A stretch of 53,465 nucleotides of DNA from Bacteroidales bacterium (GTDB lineage Bacteria > Bacteroidota > Bacteroidia > Bacteroidales > TTA-H9): contig JAUSOY010000016.1 in NCBI GenBank assembly GCA_030656615.1, positions 1-53,465 of the forward strand, read 5' to 3'. Of this stretch, positions 9,018 through 17,753 are shown one piece after another. Made by a program: the position numbers and the translations under genes. Under the pieces are notes generated by a model. That model saw only the letters and a list, made by a program, of their open reading frames with translations, made no database searches and was not told where the DNA came from. Each line of letters starts with the position of its first letter. Positions within the stretch are counted from its first letter, which is position 1.

Positions 9018-10595
9018 TTACCATCCTAAAAGGGTTATTCCTACAGCAAATGGATAAAGTTCGGGGCCTTTATTTTTACTGAAGAGGGTGGTAAGACTGT
9101 ATGTTCCAAAAAGATTAATATGTCCCCAGCCAATTCTTAATGTAGCATCTACTTTAAAAGGATTCAGATGAAAGTCATCATAGACTTTTTCAGTTTCATC
9201 ACGTGGAGAAATTCTTGTGGCAATAATTTGATTTGTGGCTGGATCAAGTAAGTTAAATTCTTTTTCCTGTTCGTCATATACTACTTTGGTATGCGATCCT
9301 ATACGTGCCCCAATGATGGCTCCGACTCCAAAATGATAGTCATTCAGACTGCCCGGGCCTTTATGTTGCCATTCAAAGATTAGAGGAAGAGTCAGATAAC
9401 TGACAACGAGTTTATTTTTTTTGATTTTTACACCATCCATAATGTAACCCCTCAGCGTATCGCGGGTATTATCGAGCCATACACTGTTATCAAAACGATA
9501 ATTGTGCCATTCGATACCCAGACCGGTAATAAAACCGAAGTTGCCTGAAGGGTCTAATTTTACATTCTGTTCAAAAAGGTTCAGGTAAACTCCAATCGAT
9601 TTTGGCATGTATAAGTCAAGATATCTATCGGCAGCACCAAAATCCATGTTCATATCATTATTAAGGTATCCATTCAGGCTGAGTTCAAAACCGCCCCAAT
9701 GGCCATCAAAATTTCTGATTTTTTTACCTTTTTTTATTTTTACATTTCCATCTTCATCTACAATAATGCGGTTATGGCCAATGCTTACAACGCTGCTTCC
9801 ATCGTCTTCATTTGTTCTAACCTTAATATTTCCGACACTAACTTCCACAGAATCGTCTTTTACATTCACGACATTTTTTTCAAAATCAGTGGATTTTGTT
9901 CGAGTTACATTTCGGGCTTGGGTTCCGTTTTTAATGCTTGCTGCACCAGAGGAATGGCTATCATAGGTTCCCTTGACGTTAACCCGGGCATCGGCAGCTC
10001 CACTGGCTTCGATAGTAAGATCATCTGTTTCAAGTTCATAAGCTTTAAGGGATGCAGCTCCACTAATTTCACTGCTGTGATGCTGCACGGTTCCTGAGAG
10101 TTTGCAATCAGCAGCACCAGAAATTTCGGTTAATAATTCTTTTACATATATTTCGAGGGTAACGTTGGTGGCACCACTGGCCTCTATAGATAGTTTATCT
10201 GATTTAATGGCCGTTTCACCTTTGATTGTGCTGGCACCGGATGCATCAAGTGATTCAAAAACCGGGATAGCAATATAAATATTGAGCCTTTTTGCATTTC
10301 TGATACGGTTACTTTCGATGTTTAAAATACCGTCATCTACTTTCAGGCTGACTTTATCGTGATTTTCACTGTCTGTTTCAACTTTTACGGATTGAGTGGT
10401 GGCCTGTGATAAATAAACATTAAATGCACCACCTACTTTAATTCCGGTGAATGAAGGTAATTCATATGTGCGAATTGTAACATCATCGGGTATGATGCTG
10501 TTGTTTTCCTGATATGCCATGGGTTGTGCCAGGGCTGATACGGTGGCTAGCATTACGATTGCTGCCAGGATGAGGAGATTTCTTATGCGTTTCAT
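9018..10595 (-). CDS. Head-GIN (DUF2807) adhesin-like domain fused to an outer-membrane beta-barrel
   Basis: A 525-residue secreted protein with a signal peptide (LLILAAIVMLATVSALA). Residues about 40-235 form a DUF2807/head-GIN beta-helix: TGIKVGGAFNVYLSQ followed by repeated EASGA, EISGAA and SSGAAS turns. A linker rich in DSVEVSVGN-like strands leads to a C-terminal barrel (about 300-525) that ends in FAVGITLLGW. The barrel is of the PorT-like type common in Bacteroidota. It lies 165 bases downstream of the anti-sigma gene, the layout of an ECF sigma regulon, so its expression may depend on that sigma factor. Ligand and role are unknown; cell-surface location is inferred from the signal and barrel. 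Confidence 0.8.
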   Translation of the reverse strand: MKRIRNLLILAAIVMLATVSALAQPMAYQENNSIIPDDVTIRTYELPSFTGIKVGGAFNVYLSQATTQSVKVETDSENHDKVSLKVDDGILNIESNRIRNAKRLNIYIAIPVFESLDASGASTIKGETAIKSDKLSIEASGATNVTLEIYVKELLTEISGAADCKLSGTVQHHSSEISGAASLKAYELETDDLTIEASGAADARVNVKGTYDSHSSGAASIKNGTQARNVTRTKSTDFEKNVVNVKDDSVEVSVGNIKVRTNEDDGSSVVSIGHNRIIVDEDGNVKIKKGKKIRNFDGHWGGFELSLNGYLNNDMNMDFGAADRYLDLYMPKSIGVYLNLFEQNVKLDPSGNFGFITGLGIEWHNYRFDNSVWLDNTRDTLRGYIMDGVKIKKNKLVVSYLTLPLIFEWQHKGPGSLNDYHFGVGAIIGARIGSHTKVVYDEQEKEFNLLDPATNQIIATRISPRDETEKVYDDFHLNPFKVDATLRIGWGHINLFGTYSLTTLFSKNKGPELYPFAVGITLLGW

Positions 10596-10760
10596 GGTAA
10601 TAAGTATTATCTGGTTCGTTTTCTGTTGGTGTGACGTACGGAGCTTTTTATTTGTTACAGCAATCGCTAATTATTTTTATCTGGAATATATACTGATGAA
10701 ATAATAGGTCGATCAATTGTTTAGAAAACAATGGTAATTCGTTATTAATAAGGGTAATTT

Positions 10761-11837
10761 TTATTCTGTTTTGTCTTTTTTTGAACTGGCAACCCGGAAG
10801 TTTTCGTTGCCAAAGGCGAATGCCAGAAGTTTTCCGTTGGAATCTTTACTGCGCTTAAGTGCAATATCGTTTCCCGTAATTTCATTAAAACCTTCAACTC
10901 CGTATCTGGCCATATCATAAAAAGTGATGTGGGGGATGCTTCCGATTTCCTGCCCTAAAAACTGTTTTGTTTTATAAATGACACGTCCGGCCAGAGACAT
11001 TTCTTCGATTCGAGCAAATTCTTGTAATTGATCGCGTAATAATACATCCTGATAAACCTGCACATAATCATACGACTTTCTGAGAAGAGGATGGTTATTC
11101 TTTGTTGATATTTCTGTGATCTCGATTGCTGGCAGTTTGTTGATTAATTCGGCCCTTTCTTGTAAAGTGATTGCGATGGCGTTTGGTTGATTAGTCGGTT
11201 TGTAGTATTTCAAAACGGATACAGCAATGGGCATCGTCCGATCTATTTTTATCGCCTCGGTACTCTTTGTAGCATCCATTGGCGTATTTTTTATTATCGA
11301 AATATTTTTAAAGGGTTCAGTGATAGGATTATGATCGATGCCAGTATATCCGGAAATAAGAATAAAGCCTGCTAAAACTGCAGCAGCCGACCAAATCAGA
11401 GGTTTGCGAAGTATAGTAAGATCAAAATGCTTTAGTGCCCTTTTGTTTGGATATATTGTGGTAAGGGTTTCAAGTTTTGTTTTCTCAAAAGCGTTAAAGG
11501 AAACTTTTTGATGTGGATTTTTTTTAAGAAAATCGTTCATCACGACTTCTTGTTTTGAATTTAAGTCGCCTTCATAATAGGCTGCAAACCAATAATCACA
11601 GTTTGAAGATGTGATTGCAGATAAAGAAAAGGCATCCTCATTATCTTTAAGAAGCGCACTAAATGGTAGTTCAACGGAGTTATCGCTTGGGATTGAAAGA
11701 ATACTAAAAGCCTCCAACTCTTCTTTTAACTGAGGATGTTGACCAATAAAATCCATTAACTCACCCACGGTGTCTTTGTCAAGACAACCTTCGGCATAGT
11801 CGAGGAAATATATTTCATAATTGGTCAGGTTAATCAT
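10761..11837 (-). CDS. Single-pass membrane protein, probable anti-sigma factor
   Basis: A 358-residue protein with a cytosolic N-terminal half, one TM segment (about 147-165, LIWSAAAVLAGFILISG) and an extracytoplasmic C-terminal half. It starts 8 bases after the ECF sigma gene. The N-terminus (NYEIYFLDYAEGCLD, then YWFAAYYEGDL) contains two short Y/F...Y.EG.L segments like those in Bacteroidota anti-sigma proteins that count residues of a small helical sigma-binding unit. No zinc-finger HxxxCxxC is present. Family identity rests on position and layout more than on a signature, so the call is inferred. Confidence 0.6.
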   Translation of the reverse strand: MINLTNYEIYFLDYAEGCLDKDTVGELMDFIGQHPQLKEELEAFSILSIPSDNSVELPFSALLKDNEDAFSLSAITSSNCDYWFAAYYEGDLNSKQEVVMNDFLKKNPHQKVSFNAFEKTKLETLTTIYPNKRALKHFDLTILRKPLIWSAAAVLAGFILISGYTGIDHNPITEPFKNISIIKNTPMDATKSTEAIKIDRTMPIAVSVLKYYKPTNQPNAIAITLQERAELINKLPAIEITEISTKNNHPLLRKSYDYVQVYQDVLLRDQLQEFARIEEMSLAGRVIYKTKQFLGQEIGSIPHITFYDMARYGVEGFNEITGNDIALKRSKDSNGKLLAFAFGNENFRVASSKKDKTE

Positions 11838-11845
11838 TTTATGGT

Positions 11846-12331
11846 TTAAATTAAATTGTCGATGCTTACTAAATAATTTTTCAGAGCGAGGCGGGCCCGG
11901 TATATATAAACTTTCACCTGCGATTCATTCAGATTGGTTATTTCGCCAATTTCCTGATAAGAGTATCCTTCGTAGTCGCGGAGCATAACCACAATTCGCT
12001 GGATTTCTGGTAATCGTTGTAATGCTTCCTCAATCACCTTTTTTGCGCCGGTATACTGTTTTTGATCGTACGATCCATGATTCGAATAATTATCGATCAA
12101 AGTAGTCCGTTTATCCCTGCGAATGGTGTCTATCATTGTGTGGTAGGCAGCCGTAAAAAGGTAGGATTTGGATTTTTCAGAGTTTATATCGTCACGTTTT
12201 TCCCACATTTTAGCGAATACTTCCTGAACCACATCCTGCGCACGATCAGCATCTCTGAGGTTTTTCAGGATGAAGCGGTATACAGCGTTGGCGTTGATAT
12301 CTACGCAGCGGTTGTAATCGGCAACAGTCAT
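11846..12331 (-). CDS. ECF-type RNA polymerase sigma factor
   Basis: A 161-residue sigma-70 family protein. Region 2 contains DRAQDVVQEVFAKMWEKRDD. Region 4 contains LPEIQRIVVMLRDYEGYSYQEIGEITNLNESQVKVYIYRAR, whose helix-turn-helix recognises the -35 element. Regions 1 and 3 are missing, as in ECF sigmas. It heads a unit with the anti-sigma (8 bases downstream) and probably the DUF2807-barrel gene. Self-regulation is usual for such pairs but no promoter could be proven here. Confidence 0.93.
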   Translation of the reverse strand: MTVADYNRCVDINANAVYRFILKNLRDADRAQDVVQEVFAKMWEKRDDINSEKSKSYLFTAAYHTMIDTIRRDKRTTLIDNYSNHGSYDQKQYTGAKKVIEEALQRLPEIQRIVVMLRDYEGYSYQEIGEITNLNESQVKVYIYRARLALKNYLVSIDNLI

Positions 12332-12421
12332 GTTTCAGGCTTGGTTTGATAGTGTGACGAATTTCACGGGTATAAAGTTACAATAGCATTCATCTTATTT
12401 TGAAATATGATGTGATTTAAT

Positions 12422-12450
12422 GAAAAACTGCCGGCATAGTGCCGGCAGTT
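12422..12450 (-). terminator. Rho-independent terminator of the AAA+ gene
   Basis: A 10-bp perfect stem (12426-12435 with 12441-12450, loop of five) followed on the minus strand by TTTTTCA. It sits 14 bases after the stop codon. Confidence 0.8.
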
Positions 12451-12464
12451 ACTTGCAAGAATAA

Positions 12465-15434
12465 TTATAAGCTTGATTCCTGAGAAGTTTTTATGCCATC
12501 AAGCACATCATCTTTATTGATATTCAGTAATTCGCTGCCGGCATTTTCGCCAAGATTCCAGATTCGAGTAGAATGAGACTGGGTGATTTTCTCAATTAAA
12601 TTACGGACTGTACGGCCATTACCAAAGTTTTTATCTCTGTCGCTATAAAGTACCGCAAGATGGTCATGAACGGTATCCAAAGCATCTGAACTAACCTCAA
12701 ATTCCTTCGATTTCATCATGCTCTGGAAAATTTGTATCAGTTCATCGGGGTTATAATCATTGAAGTGGAAATACCTGATAAATCTGGATTGCAGACCAGG
12801 ATTTGAGTTGATGAAATCGTGCATTTCGGTAGGATAGCCGGCAACTATTACACAGAGTTTATCACGATCATCTTCCATACGTTTAAGCAAGGCATCAACG
12901 GCTTCCTGCCCAAAATCATTTCCGATGCCTGAGGGTGTGAGGGTGTAGGCCTCATCAATAAAAAGAATTCCATGTTCAGCGCGATCAATGATGGTGTGTG
13001 TTTTTGGAGCCGTTTGTCCTATGTACTGACCCACTAAATCGGCCCTGCTCACTTCCACTACATGTCCACGCATCAAGAGTTTAAGTGCTTTAAAAATTCT
13101 ACCAAGACAACGGGCTACGGTTGTTTTTCCAGTTCCCGGAGGGCCTGTAAAAACAGTATGCAGTGTTATGGGGTTAGCAGGAAGTCCTTTTTGCCTGCGC
13201 ATTTCCTCAACTTTCAGATGATTTACCAGCGTTTTTATATCTTTTTTAATGTTATCGAGTCCTATCATTTTATTGAGCTCGGCCATAATATCCTCGAGGC
13301 TTTCTTCTTCTTTTTCAACGAATTCATCGGAAATGGCTGCGTGAATATCTTCCATCACTATGAGTTGCAAGTCTTCATCCGTAATGGTATCCATTTCGGC
13401 CAAACGGGTTGATTGAATAGTTACTACTTCGTCAAATAAGTTTCGCATAACACGGGCATTACCAAACGCTTTTGTTCGGGCTGAATATAAAAAATCGGTG
13501 TATTTACCCAGTTTATCGATGGCCTCTTCATGAAGATTATATTTTTTAGATCCGCAAATCCGGCAAAATATTTCAGATAGTTCTTGTGGTTGATAATCTT
13601 CAAACGTAAAATATCTGCTAAATCGTGATTGAAGACCCGGATTTGTTTCAATGAATTTTTTCATTTCGTTGGTGTATCCGGCAACGACTACAACCAAGCG
13701 CTCCCTTTCGTCTTCCATTCTTTTGAGCAGAGCCTCGATGGCTTCTTTTCCAAAATCGCGGCCACCATCCTCAGGAGCAAGACTATAGGCTTCATCTACG
13801 AACAAAATCCCATCAAGTGCTGAATCAATGGCCTTATTTGTTTTTATGGCAGTATGGCCGATATACTCACCTACCAGCCCTGATCGATCGACTTCAATAA
13901 CGTGGCCTTTTTTTAATAATCCCATCGAAACGAAGATTTTTCCAAGAAGACGCGCCACAGTTGTTTTACCAGTGCCCGGTGAACCCAGAAAAACGGAATG
14001 TAACGCTATGGAGTTACTACTCAGTCCTCTTTCTTTTCGTAGTTTTTCTATTTTTATGAACTTCAGAAGCGATTCAATGTCATTTTTTATATTAGAAAGG
14101 CCCACTAGTTCATTCAATTCTTTCATTGCTAACTCAAGATTAGCAACAGGCATTTCAATGGCTGTATTTGTCGTTTTTGATGGTTCGCTTGATTCTGAAT
14201 CGGTTTTGCTTTCGGGCCAGGCTTCTATCTCTTTAATTCGTTCTTTATAAAAATCATTTTTTTTATCCGCCTTCAACGCTAAGCGATAATAAAACAAGGA
14301 TGTATGCTTTTGCTTATTTATGTAATAGGCATTGGCTATCATATCATAAATATCAGCCTCTTTTATGGCTTTCATTTCCTTTTCAGGAATGTCATCGATG
14401 AGCGCCATCGTTTCTTCATATTTTTCGAGTGATTTTTGGACCTGTAGTAGATTTCTGAGATACGTTAGATTACGAGGATTTAATTTGAATGCTTTTTTAT
14501 AGTATTCAAGACTTTTTTCGAACTCATCGAGCCAGCTCCATGCAGCACCAGCACCATTAAGTGCTGAATGATTGTCTGGATCAACAGCAATTGCCTTTTC
14601 ATAATAGCTGATGGCTTTTTTATATTCTTTGTTTTCAAAATATTTATAAGCTATATCTGACAGTCGCTCAGATTCGGGGTCTACAGAACCTTCTGATGAT
14701 ATTGTAGCCGAATCTTCACTATCATCCGATGAATTATTCTCAATTTCAGCAAATTGTGTAGTTACAATTGCCCACATACCATCACCGTATGAAATACTGG
14801 ACACGCACATGTCTGCATCCAATTTTTCTTGCAGAGCAGCCGGTGGAAAATTCGGATCGGTTAGCCACGATTGGGTAATGTAACCGGTGTTTGCAGAGCT
14901 TATCATACCCCATTTGCCATTTCCATGGCTTACTGCTGTAATATCGTGTCCTGCATCCCAAGCTTTTTGGATGCTTTTTTGAGGAAATCCGTCGTATAAT
15001 CCCCAATCCTGTTTGTTTATGCTTGTGCCTTTCGACATGACCACCGCCCAACGGTCATACCCATAGGCCAAAGAAGTCACAACATATCCGTCTGCCAACC
15101 CGGCCTTGATTTCTTTATCAGGAAAACGATTGCTGGTGCGCCAAATTTGGTCAGTAAATCCCGTGTTACCTGATAAAAAAACAATCCATCGGTCATAACA
15201 ATATTCCAGGCAACTTACATCGTAACCATCATCCCAACCTTTTTTGATTTCCTTTTCAGGAAATTCGCCGGAGCTATTCCAGCGCTGTCCGGTGAAGCCT
15301 GTCCTTTTAGAGGATAATAGGACCCACAGGCCATTTCCGAATGCTATTCCTGAAACATACGCCCCATCGTCCCATGCTTTATCTATCTCTTTTTCAGGAA
15401 ATTTATTCGTCCAGTTTAGTATATCGCCTATCAT
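12465..15434 (-). CDS. Five-repeat (DUF7477-like) / TPR / tandem CbxX-SpoVK-type AAA+ ATPase
   Basis: A 989-residue cytosolic protein without signal or TM. Residues 7-227 are five tandem repeats of 46, 46, 46, 46 and 37 residues. Each has FPxKxI, a W or L, DxG, a YG-like turn, W-(A/V/I)-V and TG...Q.W. Residues about 255-395 are TPRs (YKKAISYYEKAIAVDP; FEKSLEYYKKAFKLNP). Two complete AAA+ domains of the CbxX/CfqX (CbbX, SpoVK, EccA) type follow: Walker A GSPGTGKT near 483 and GPPGTGKT near 765; Walker B GILFVDEAYSL near 545 and GILFIDEAYTL near 825; both have the RFSRYF/RFIRYF arginine segment, so both look active. The repeats resemble the DUF7477 domain I recall at the C-terminus of plant CK1-like MUT9/HD16 kinases. 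The membrane-protein gene 41 bases upstream is probably in the same transcript. Likely a protein-remodelling ATPase; the substrate is unknown. Confidence 0.85.
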   Translation of the reverse strand: MIGDILNWTNKFPEKEIDKAWDDGAYVSGIAFGNGLWVLLSSKRTGFTGQRWNSSGEFPEKEIKKGWDDGYDVSCLEYCYDRWIVFLSGNTGFTDQIWRTSNRFPDKEIKAGLADGYVVTSLAYGYDRWAVVMSKGTSINKQDWGLYDGFPQKSIQKAWDAGHDITAVSHGNGKWGMISSANTGYITQSWLTDPNFPPAALQEKLDADMCVSSISYGDGMWAIVTTQFAEIENNSSDDSEDSATISSEGSVDPESERLSDIAYKYFENKEYKKAISYYEKAIAVDPDNHSALNGAGAAWSWLDEFEKSLEYYKKAFKLNPRNLTYLRNLLQVQKSLEKYEETMALIDDIPEKEMKAIKEADIYDMIANAYYINKQKHTSLFYYRLALKADKKNDFYKERIKEIEAWPESKTDSESSEPSKTTNTAIEMPVANLELAMKELNELVGLSNIKNDIESLLKFIKIEKLRKERGLSSNSIALHSVFLGSPGTGKTTVARLLGKIFVSMGLLKKGHVIEVDRSGLVGEYIGHTAIKTNKAIDSALDGILFVDEAYSLAPEDGGRDFGKEAIEALLKRMEDERERLVVVVAGYTNEMKKFIETNPGLQSRFSRYFTFEDYQPQELSEIFCRICGSKKYNLHEEAIDKLGKYTDFLYSARTKAFGNARVMRNLFDEVVTIQSTRLAEMDTITDEDLQLIVMEDIHAAISDEFVEKEEESLEDIMAELNKMIGLDNIKKDIKTLVNHLKVEEMRRQKGLPANPITLHTVFTGPPGTGKTTVARCLGRIFKALKLLMRGHVVEVSRADLVGQYIGQTAPKTHTIIDRAEHGILFIDEAYTLTPSGIGNDFGQEAVDALLKRMEDDRDKLCVIVAGYPTEMHDFINSNPGLQSRFIRYFHFNDYNPDELIQIFQSMMKSKEFEVSSDALDTVHDHLAVLYSDRDKNFGNGRTVRNLIEKITQSHSTRIWNLGENAGSELLNINKDDVLDGIKTSQESSL
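14754..15416 (-). repeat. Five in-frame tandem repeats, period 138 bp (46 codons)
   Basis: Repeats occupy residues 7-52, 53-98, 99-144, 145-190 and 191-227 of the AAA+ protein. The period is exactly 46 residues with no indels until the shorter last copy. At the DNA level the copies have diverged well, so this is an old, selected protein repeat rather than a recent duplication. Segments such as GYDRWAVVMSKG in copy 3 and FPEKEIKKGWDDG in copy 2 show the pattern. Confidence 0.9.
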
Positions 15435-15475
15435 ATAAATGGGAATATTAGTGAATTATTAAATTTTTGGAATAA

Positions 15476-17152
15476 TCAGGTGCTTAAACTAGTTCCGCAA
15501 CCAGGACAACGACCTCCCATCCCGGGAGTAGCAGAAAAACCTGTTCCACAGGAGGGGCATCTATAGTTCTGCGAACCAAAAGTGGAGCCTAACACCCGCA
15601 ATACAAAAATGCCGGCAATGATTAATACAATCAAAGCCATTATATAAAATGAAGCAATCAATACAATGATGTTGATAATAATGAGCGTTAAAATGCGCAG
15701 TAATCCAACAATAGGGCCGGCTACCACAAAGCTTTCCAGTATCCAAAGTAATGTAATGAGAATGGTTGTAAGCGAAAGTAAATAAAGCACATAATGGATG
15801 GCGCGGTCGTAGCCAATTGGCAAAATATTAAAACCCTCATTATAAAACCATTCCATTTCTTTTCCATCCCAAACTGCTCCCAGTAAAAAGGTAAATGCGA
15901 TGATAAATCCCGGTAGCATTGGATACCAACGCATACGTTCAATCGGAAAGAAACGCCTTAAAAATCCTGGTTCTTTATGGATTGAAGTGCCTGATTTAGA
16001 TCCACCGCCGGCTACCTCATCATAACCCGAAAGCTTGATAATGGCATCATCAATCCGCGTAAAATATCTTCGTATAAAGAAAACAGCTACGGCAAGAATT
16101 AGTGCCATGATCCAATTGTTCAGGTACGAAAAATTGAATAAATCAGACATCCATCGTTTGGCTTTGTACAGGAGGACTGATGAACCGGACGGGTATGCGT
16201 TACTGAGCAGCGTACTAGTACTTATGAACCCATTTTTATTATTGTTGTACTTTACTTTTAGCATACCATCCTGATTTTTTGCAATAATCAGGAGGCTGTC
16301 ATTTTTTCCGAGCATTGCAATTACAGAACGTAATTTACTTGAGTCGCGGATTTGAACTTCTTTGGTAAAAACAATAAATACTTTGCCTATTTGAGTCAGG
16401 CTGTCTTCTTTCGCTTTATTACGCTTTTTATAACTAAAACGTTCTTTAATGCTGTATTTATCAACATTACCAGTTATTTCCTGCCCATAGAGCGATTGTA
16501 ACCATGCCAATTCAGGTATGGTATCAAGTATATAAAGCTCGTCAAAAGCGGAATTGGCCCAGCCAATTTTCATTTTATGTTTGCTTTTTGGGCATTCTGC
16601 TCTGCGGGCGTATATTTTATCATCTACAATCAGTCGGGCTTGCTGATTATCGAGATCATATAGAAAAGTAATAAAAGTCCATTGGTTGGCAATGGCCGGT
16701 GGCCCAAACAGCAAGTCATCCTTTCCGCATTTAAGCGCCCAGCAGTATGTTTCGTCGTCTTTAGCGATAACCAGTCCTCTGGAGTATTTTCCTTCACCCA
16801 ACATGATTATGTCTGATTTAATGGTAGTTAAAGGCATAAGCCAACAACTGACCGAAATTATCGGGTTTATTGAAGGATCGATTTCAAATGGGAATGTGAG
16901 TGTTTCTTTCAGGCTTGTAGCATCCTTGGCCGGTGTTACAAGAGCCATATTATTTTTGTTGTTTCTGTCGGCAATATAATAGCCACTAATTAGTCGTGCA
17001 TGAAATGCATTCTTGCTGAGATCTTTCGTGTTTCCGTCAAAAGAATATTTACCAAGCAAGTGATTGTTTTGATTTTCAGCCGATACCGGAAATATTCCTG
17101 AAAATGCAATGAGAAAGCAAAGAAGTGCTTTAATGGTATCTGTTGTTCTCAT
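15476..17152 (-). CDS. LamG / SH3-like / multi-pass membrane protein with C-terminal zinc ribbon
   Basis: A 558-residue protein: signal peptide (ALLCFLIAFSGIFPVSA); a LamG/concanavalin-like jelly roll at about 30-225 (LLGKYSFDGNTKDLS, then ANQWTFITFLYDLDNQQARLIVDD); and an SH3-like stretch at about 262-325 (VQIRDSSKLRSVIAML, then VKYNNNKNGFIS). Several TM helices follow (about 343-360, 408-425, 445-470, 475-530). The C-terminus has two CxxC knuckles, CPSCG and CPGCG, forming a zinc ribbon that would lie in the cytosol if the TM count is odd after the periplasmic domain. I know no named family for the whole chain. It is followed at 41 bases by the AAA+ gene, with no promoter or terminator between, so the two probably work together. 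Confidence 0.75.
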   Translation of the reverse strand: MRTTDTIKALLCFLIAFSGIFPVSAENQNNHLLGKYSFDGNTKDLSKNAFHARLISGYYIADRNNKNNMALVTPAKDATSLKETLTFPFEIDPSINPIISVSCWLMPLTTIKSDIIMLGEGKYSRGLVIAKDDETYCWALKCGKDDLLFGPPAIANQWTFITFLYDLDNQQARLIVDDKIYARRAECPKSKHKMKIGWANSAFDELYILDTIPELAWLQSLYGQEITGNVDKYSIKERFSYKKRNKAKEDSLTQIGKVFIVFTKEVQIRDSSKLRSVIAMLGKNDSLLIIAKNQDGMLKVKYNNNKNGFISTSTLLSNAYPSGSSVLLYKAKRWMSDLFNFSYLNNWIMALILAVAVFFIRRYFTRIDDAIIKLSGYDEVAGGGSKSGTSIHKEPGFLRRFFPIERMRWYPMLPGFIIAFTFLLGAVWDGKEMEWFYNEGFNILPIGYDRAIHYVLYLLSLTTILITLLWILESFVVAGPIVGLLRILTLIIINIIVLIASFYIMALIVLIIAGIFVLRVLGSTFGSQNYRCPSCGTGFSATPGMGGRCPGCGTSLST

Positions 17153-17191
17153 TTGTTGGTTTTTTTATCGTTAATAAGCATTTGTATTAAT

Positions 17192-17199
17192 CAAACCTA
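17192..17199 (-). promoter_or_regulatory. Promoter-like box for the LamG/zinc-ribbon gene
   Basis: On the minus strand TAGGTTTG matches TAnnTTTG, 40 bases before the start codon and just past the preceding terminator. This would make the LamG and AAA+ genes one transcript. Confidence 0.4.
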
Positions 17200-17210
17200 A
17201 ATGAATAAGC

Positions 17211-17242
17211 CAAAGGCCGGAGCATAATGCCACCGGCCTTTG
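17211..17242 (-). terminator. Hairpin terminator of the DUF6232 gene
   Basis: A 10-bp stem CAAAGGCCGG (17211-17220) with CCGGCCTTTG (17233-17242), plus a small inner GCAT/ATGC pairing. It lies 27 bases after the DUF6232 stop. The T-run is weak. Confidence 0.6.
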
Positions 17243-17268
17243 ATTTCAAAGAAGCTTAAATTCAGTTT

Positions 17269-17634
17269 TTATCCTCTATGAACGATGGCATCATTCAACG
17301 CTTCAACAACCCGGTCTATAAAAGCCTGATCTTTAGCTGTGAGTGCATCCTCGCTACCCGAAGCAGATTGGAGAACAACAGAGTATTCGGGTTTTAAGGA
17401 AAGCAGCCAGGCAATTCCTCCAACCAGAAAAATGGCTCCGGGAATCCAAAGTTTAAAGATCAAGAGTAGAATTCCGATTCCAGCAACGATTAAAGGGTAT
17501 TTTTTGCTGGGCTCAATTTTATATGAACTAACGGATGTTATTCCTCCCATCGAATGAGTTTTTCCATGGGTGATAAAACGGGCATTGGTAACTTTTATAC
17601 CGCCTTCTTCCAAAAAGATTTTTTCTTCCGCCAT
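17269..17634 (-). CDS. DUF6232-like small membrane protein
   Basis: A 121-residue protein. The N-terminal part reads EGGIKVTNARFITHGKTHSMGGITSVSSY, the PH-like strand pattern of DUF6232 proteins (a v-T-n-x-R, then a Y/M..I.SV). Two short hydrophobic helices follow (YPLIVAGIGILLLIF, IPGAIFLVGGIAWLL), then a cytosolic helical tail with strands (EYSVVLQSASGSEDAL). The role of DUF6232 is not known to me. It is upstream of and co-directional with the LamG/zinc-ribbon and AAA+ genes but separated by a hairpin, so linkage is suggestive only. It has a good promoter match upstream. Confidence 0.7.
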   Translation of the reverse strand: MAEEKIFLEEGGIKVTNARFITHGKTHSMGGITSVSSYKIEPSKKYPLIVAGIGILLLIFKLWIPGAIFLVGGIAWLLSLKPEYSVVLQSASGSEDALTAKDQAFIDRVVEALNDAIVHRG

Positions 17635-17704
17635 TTTGGGTTTGTATTAGATGAGTGATATGTAAGAAGTACTTTCTTGATTAAACATTGATGTTTAATA
17701 CCTT

Positions 17705-17738
17705 CAAATTTACGAGGAAGTTCATTTAACAGCACAAA
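17705..17738 (-). promoter_or_regulatory. Promoter of the DUF6232 gene
   Basis: On the minus strand TTTG (17738-17735), 22 bases, then TAAATTTG (17712-17705). This is close to the Bacteroidota TTTG-N19/20-TAnnTTTG pattern. The leader is about 65 bases. Confidence 0.5.
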
Positions 17739-17753
17739 ATAGAGTGGGGGATG

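Noticed and set aside
12465-15434. Type VII secretion (EccA) gene
   Set aside because: Domain order is similar, but AAA+ is duplicated, an unrelated repeat block is present, and no EccB-E, WXG100 or FtsK-like genes are near.
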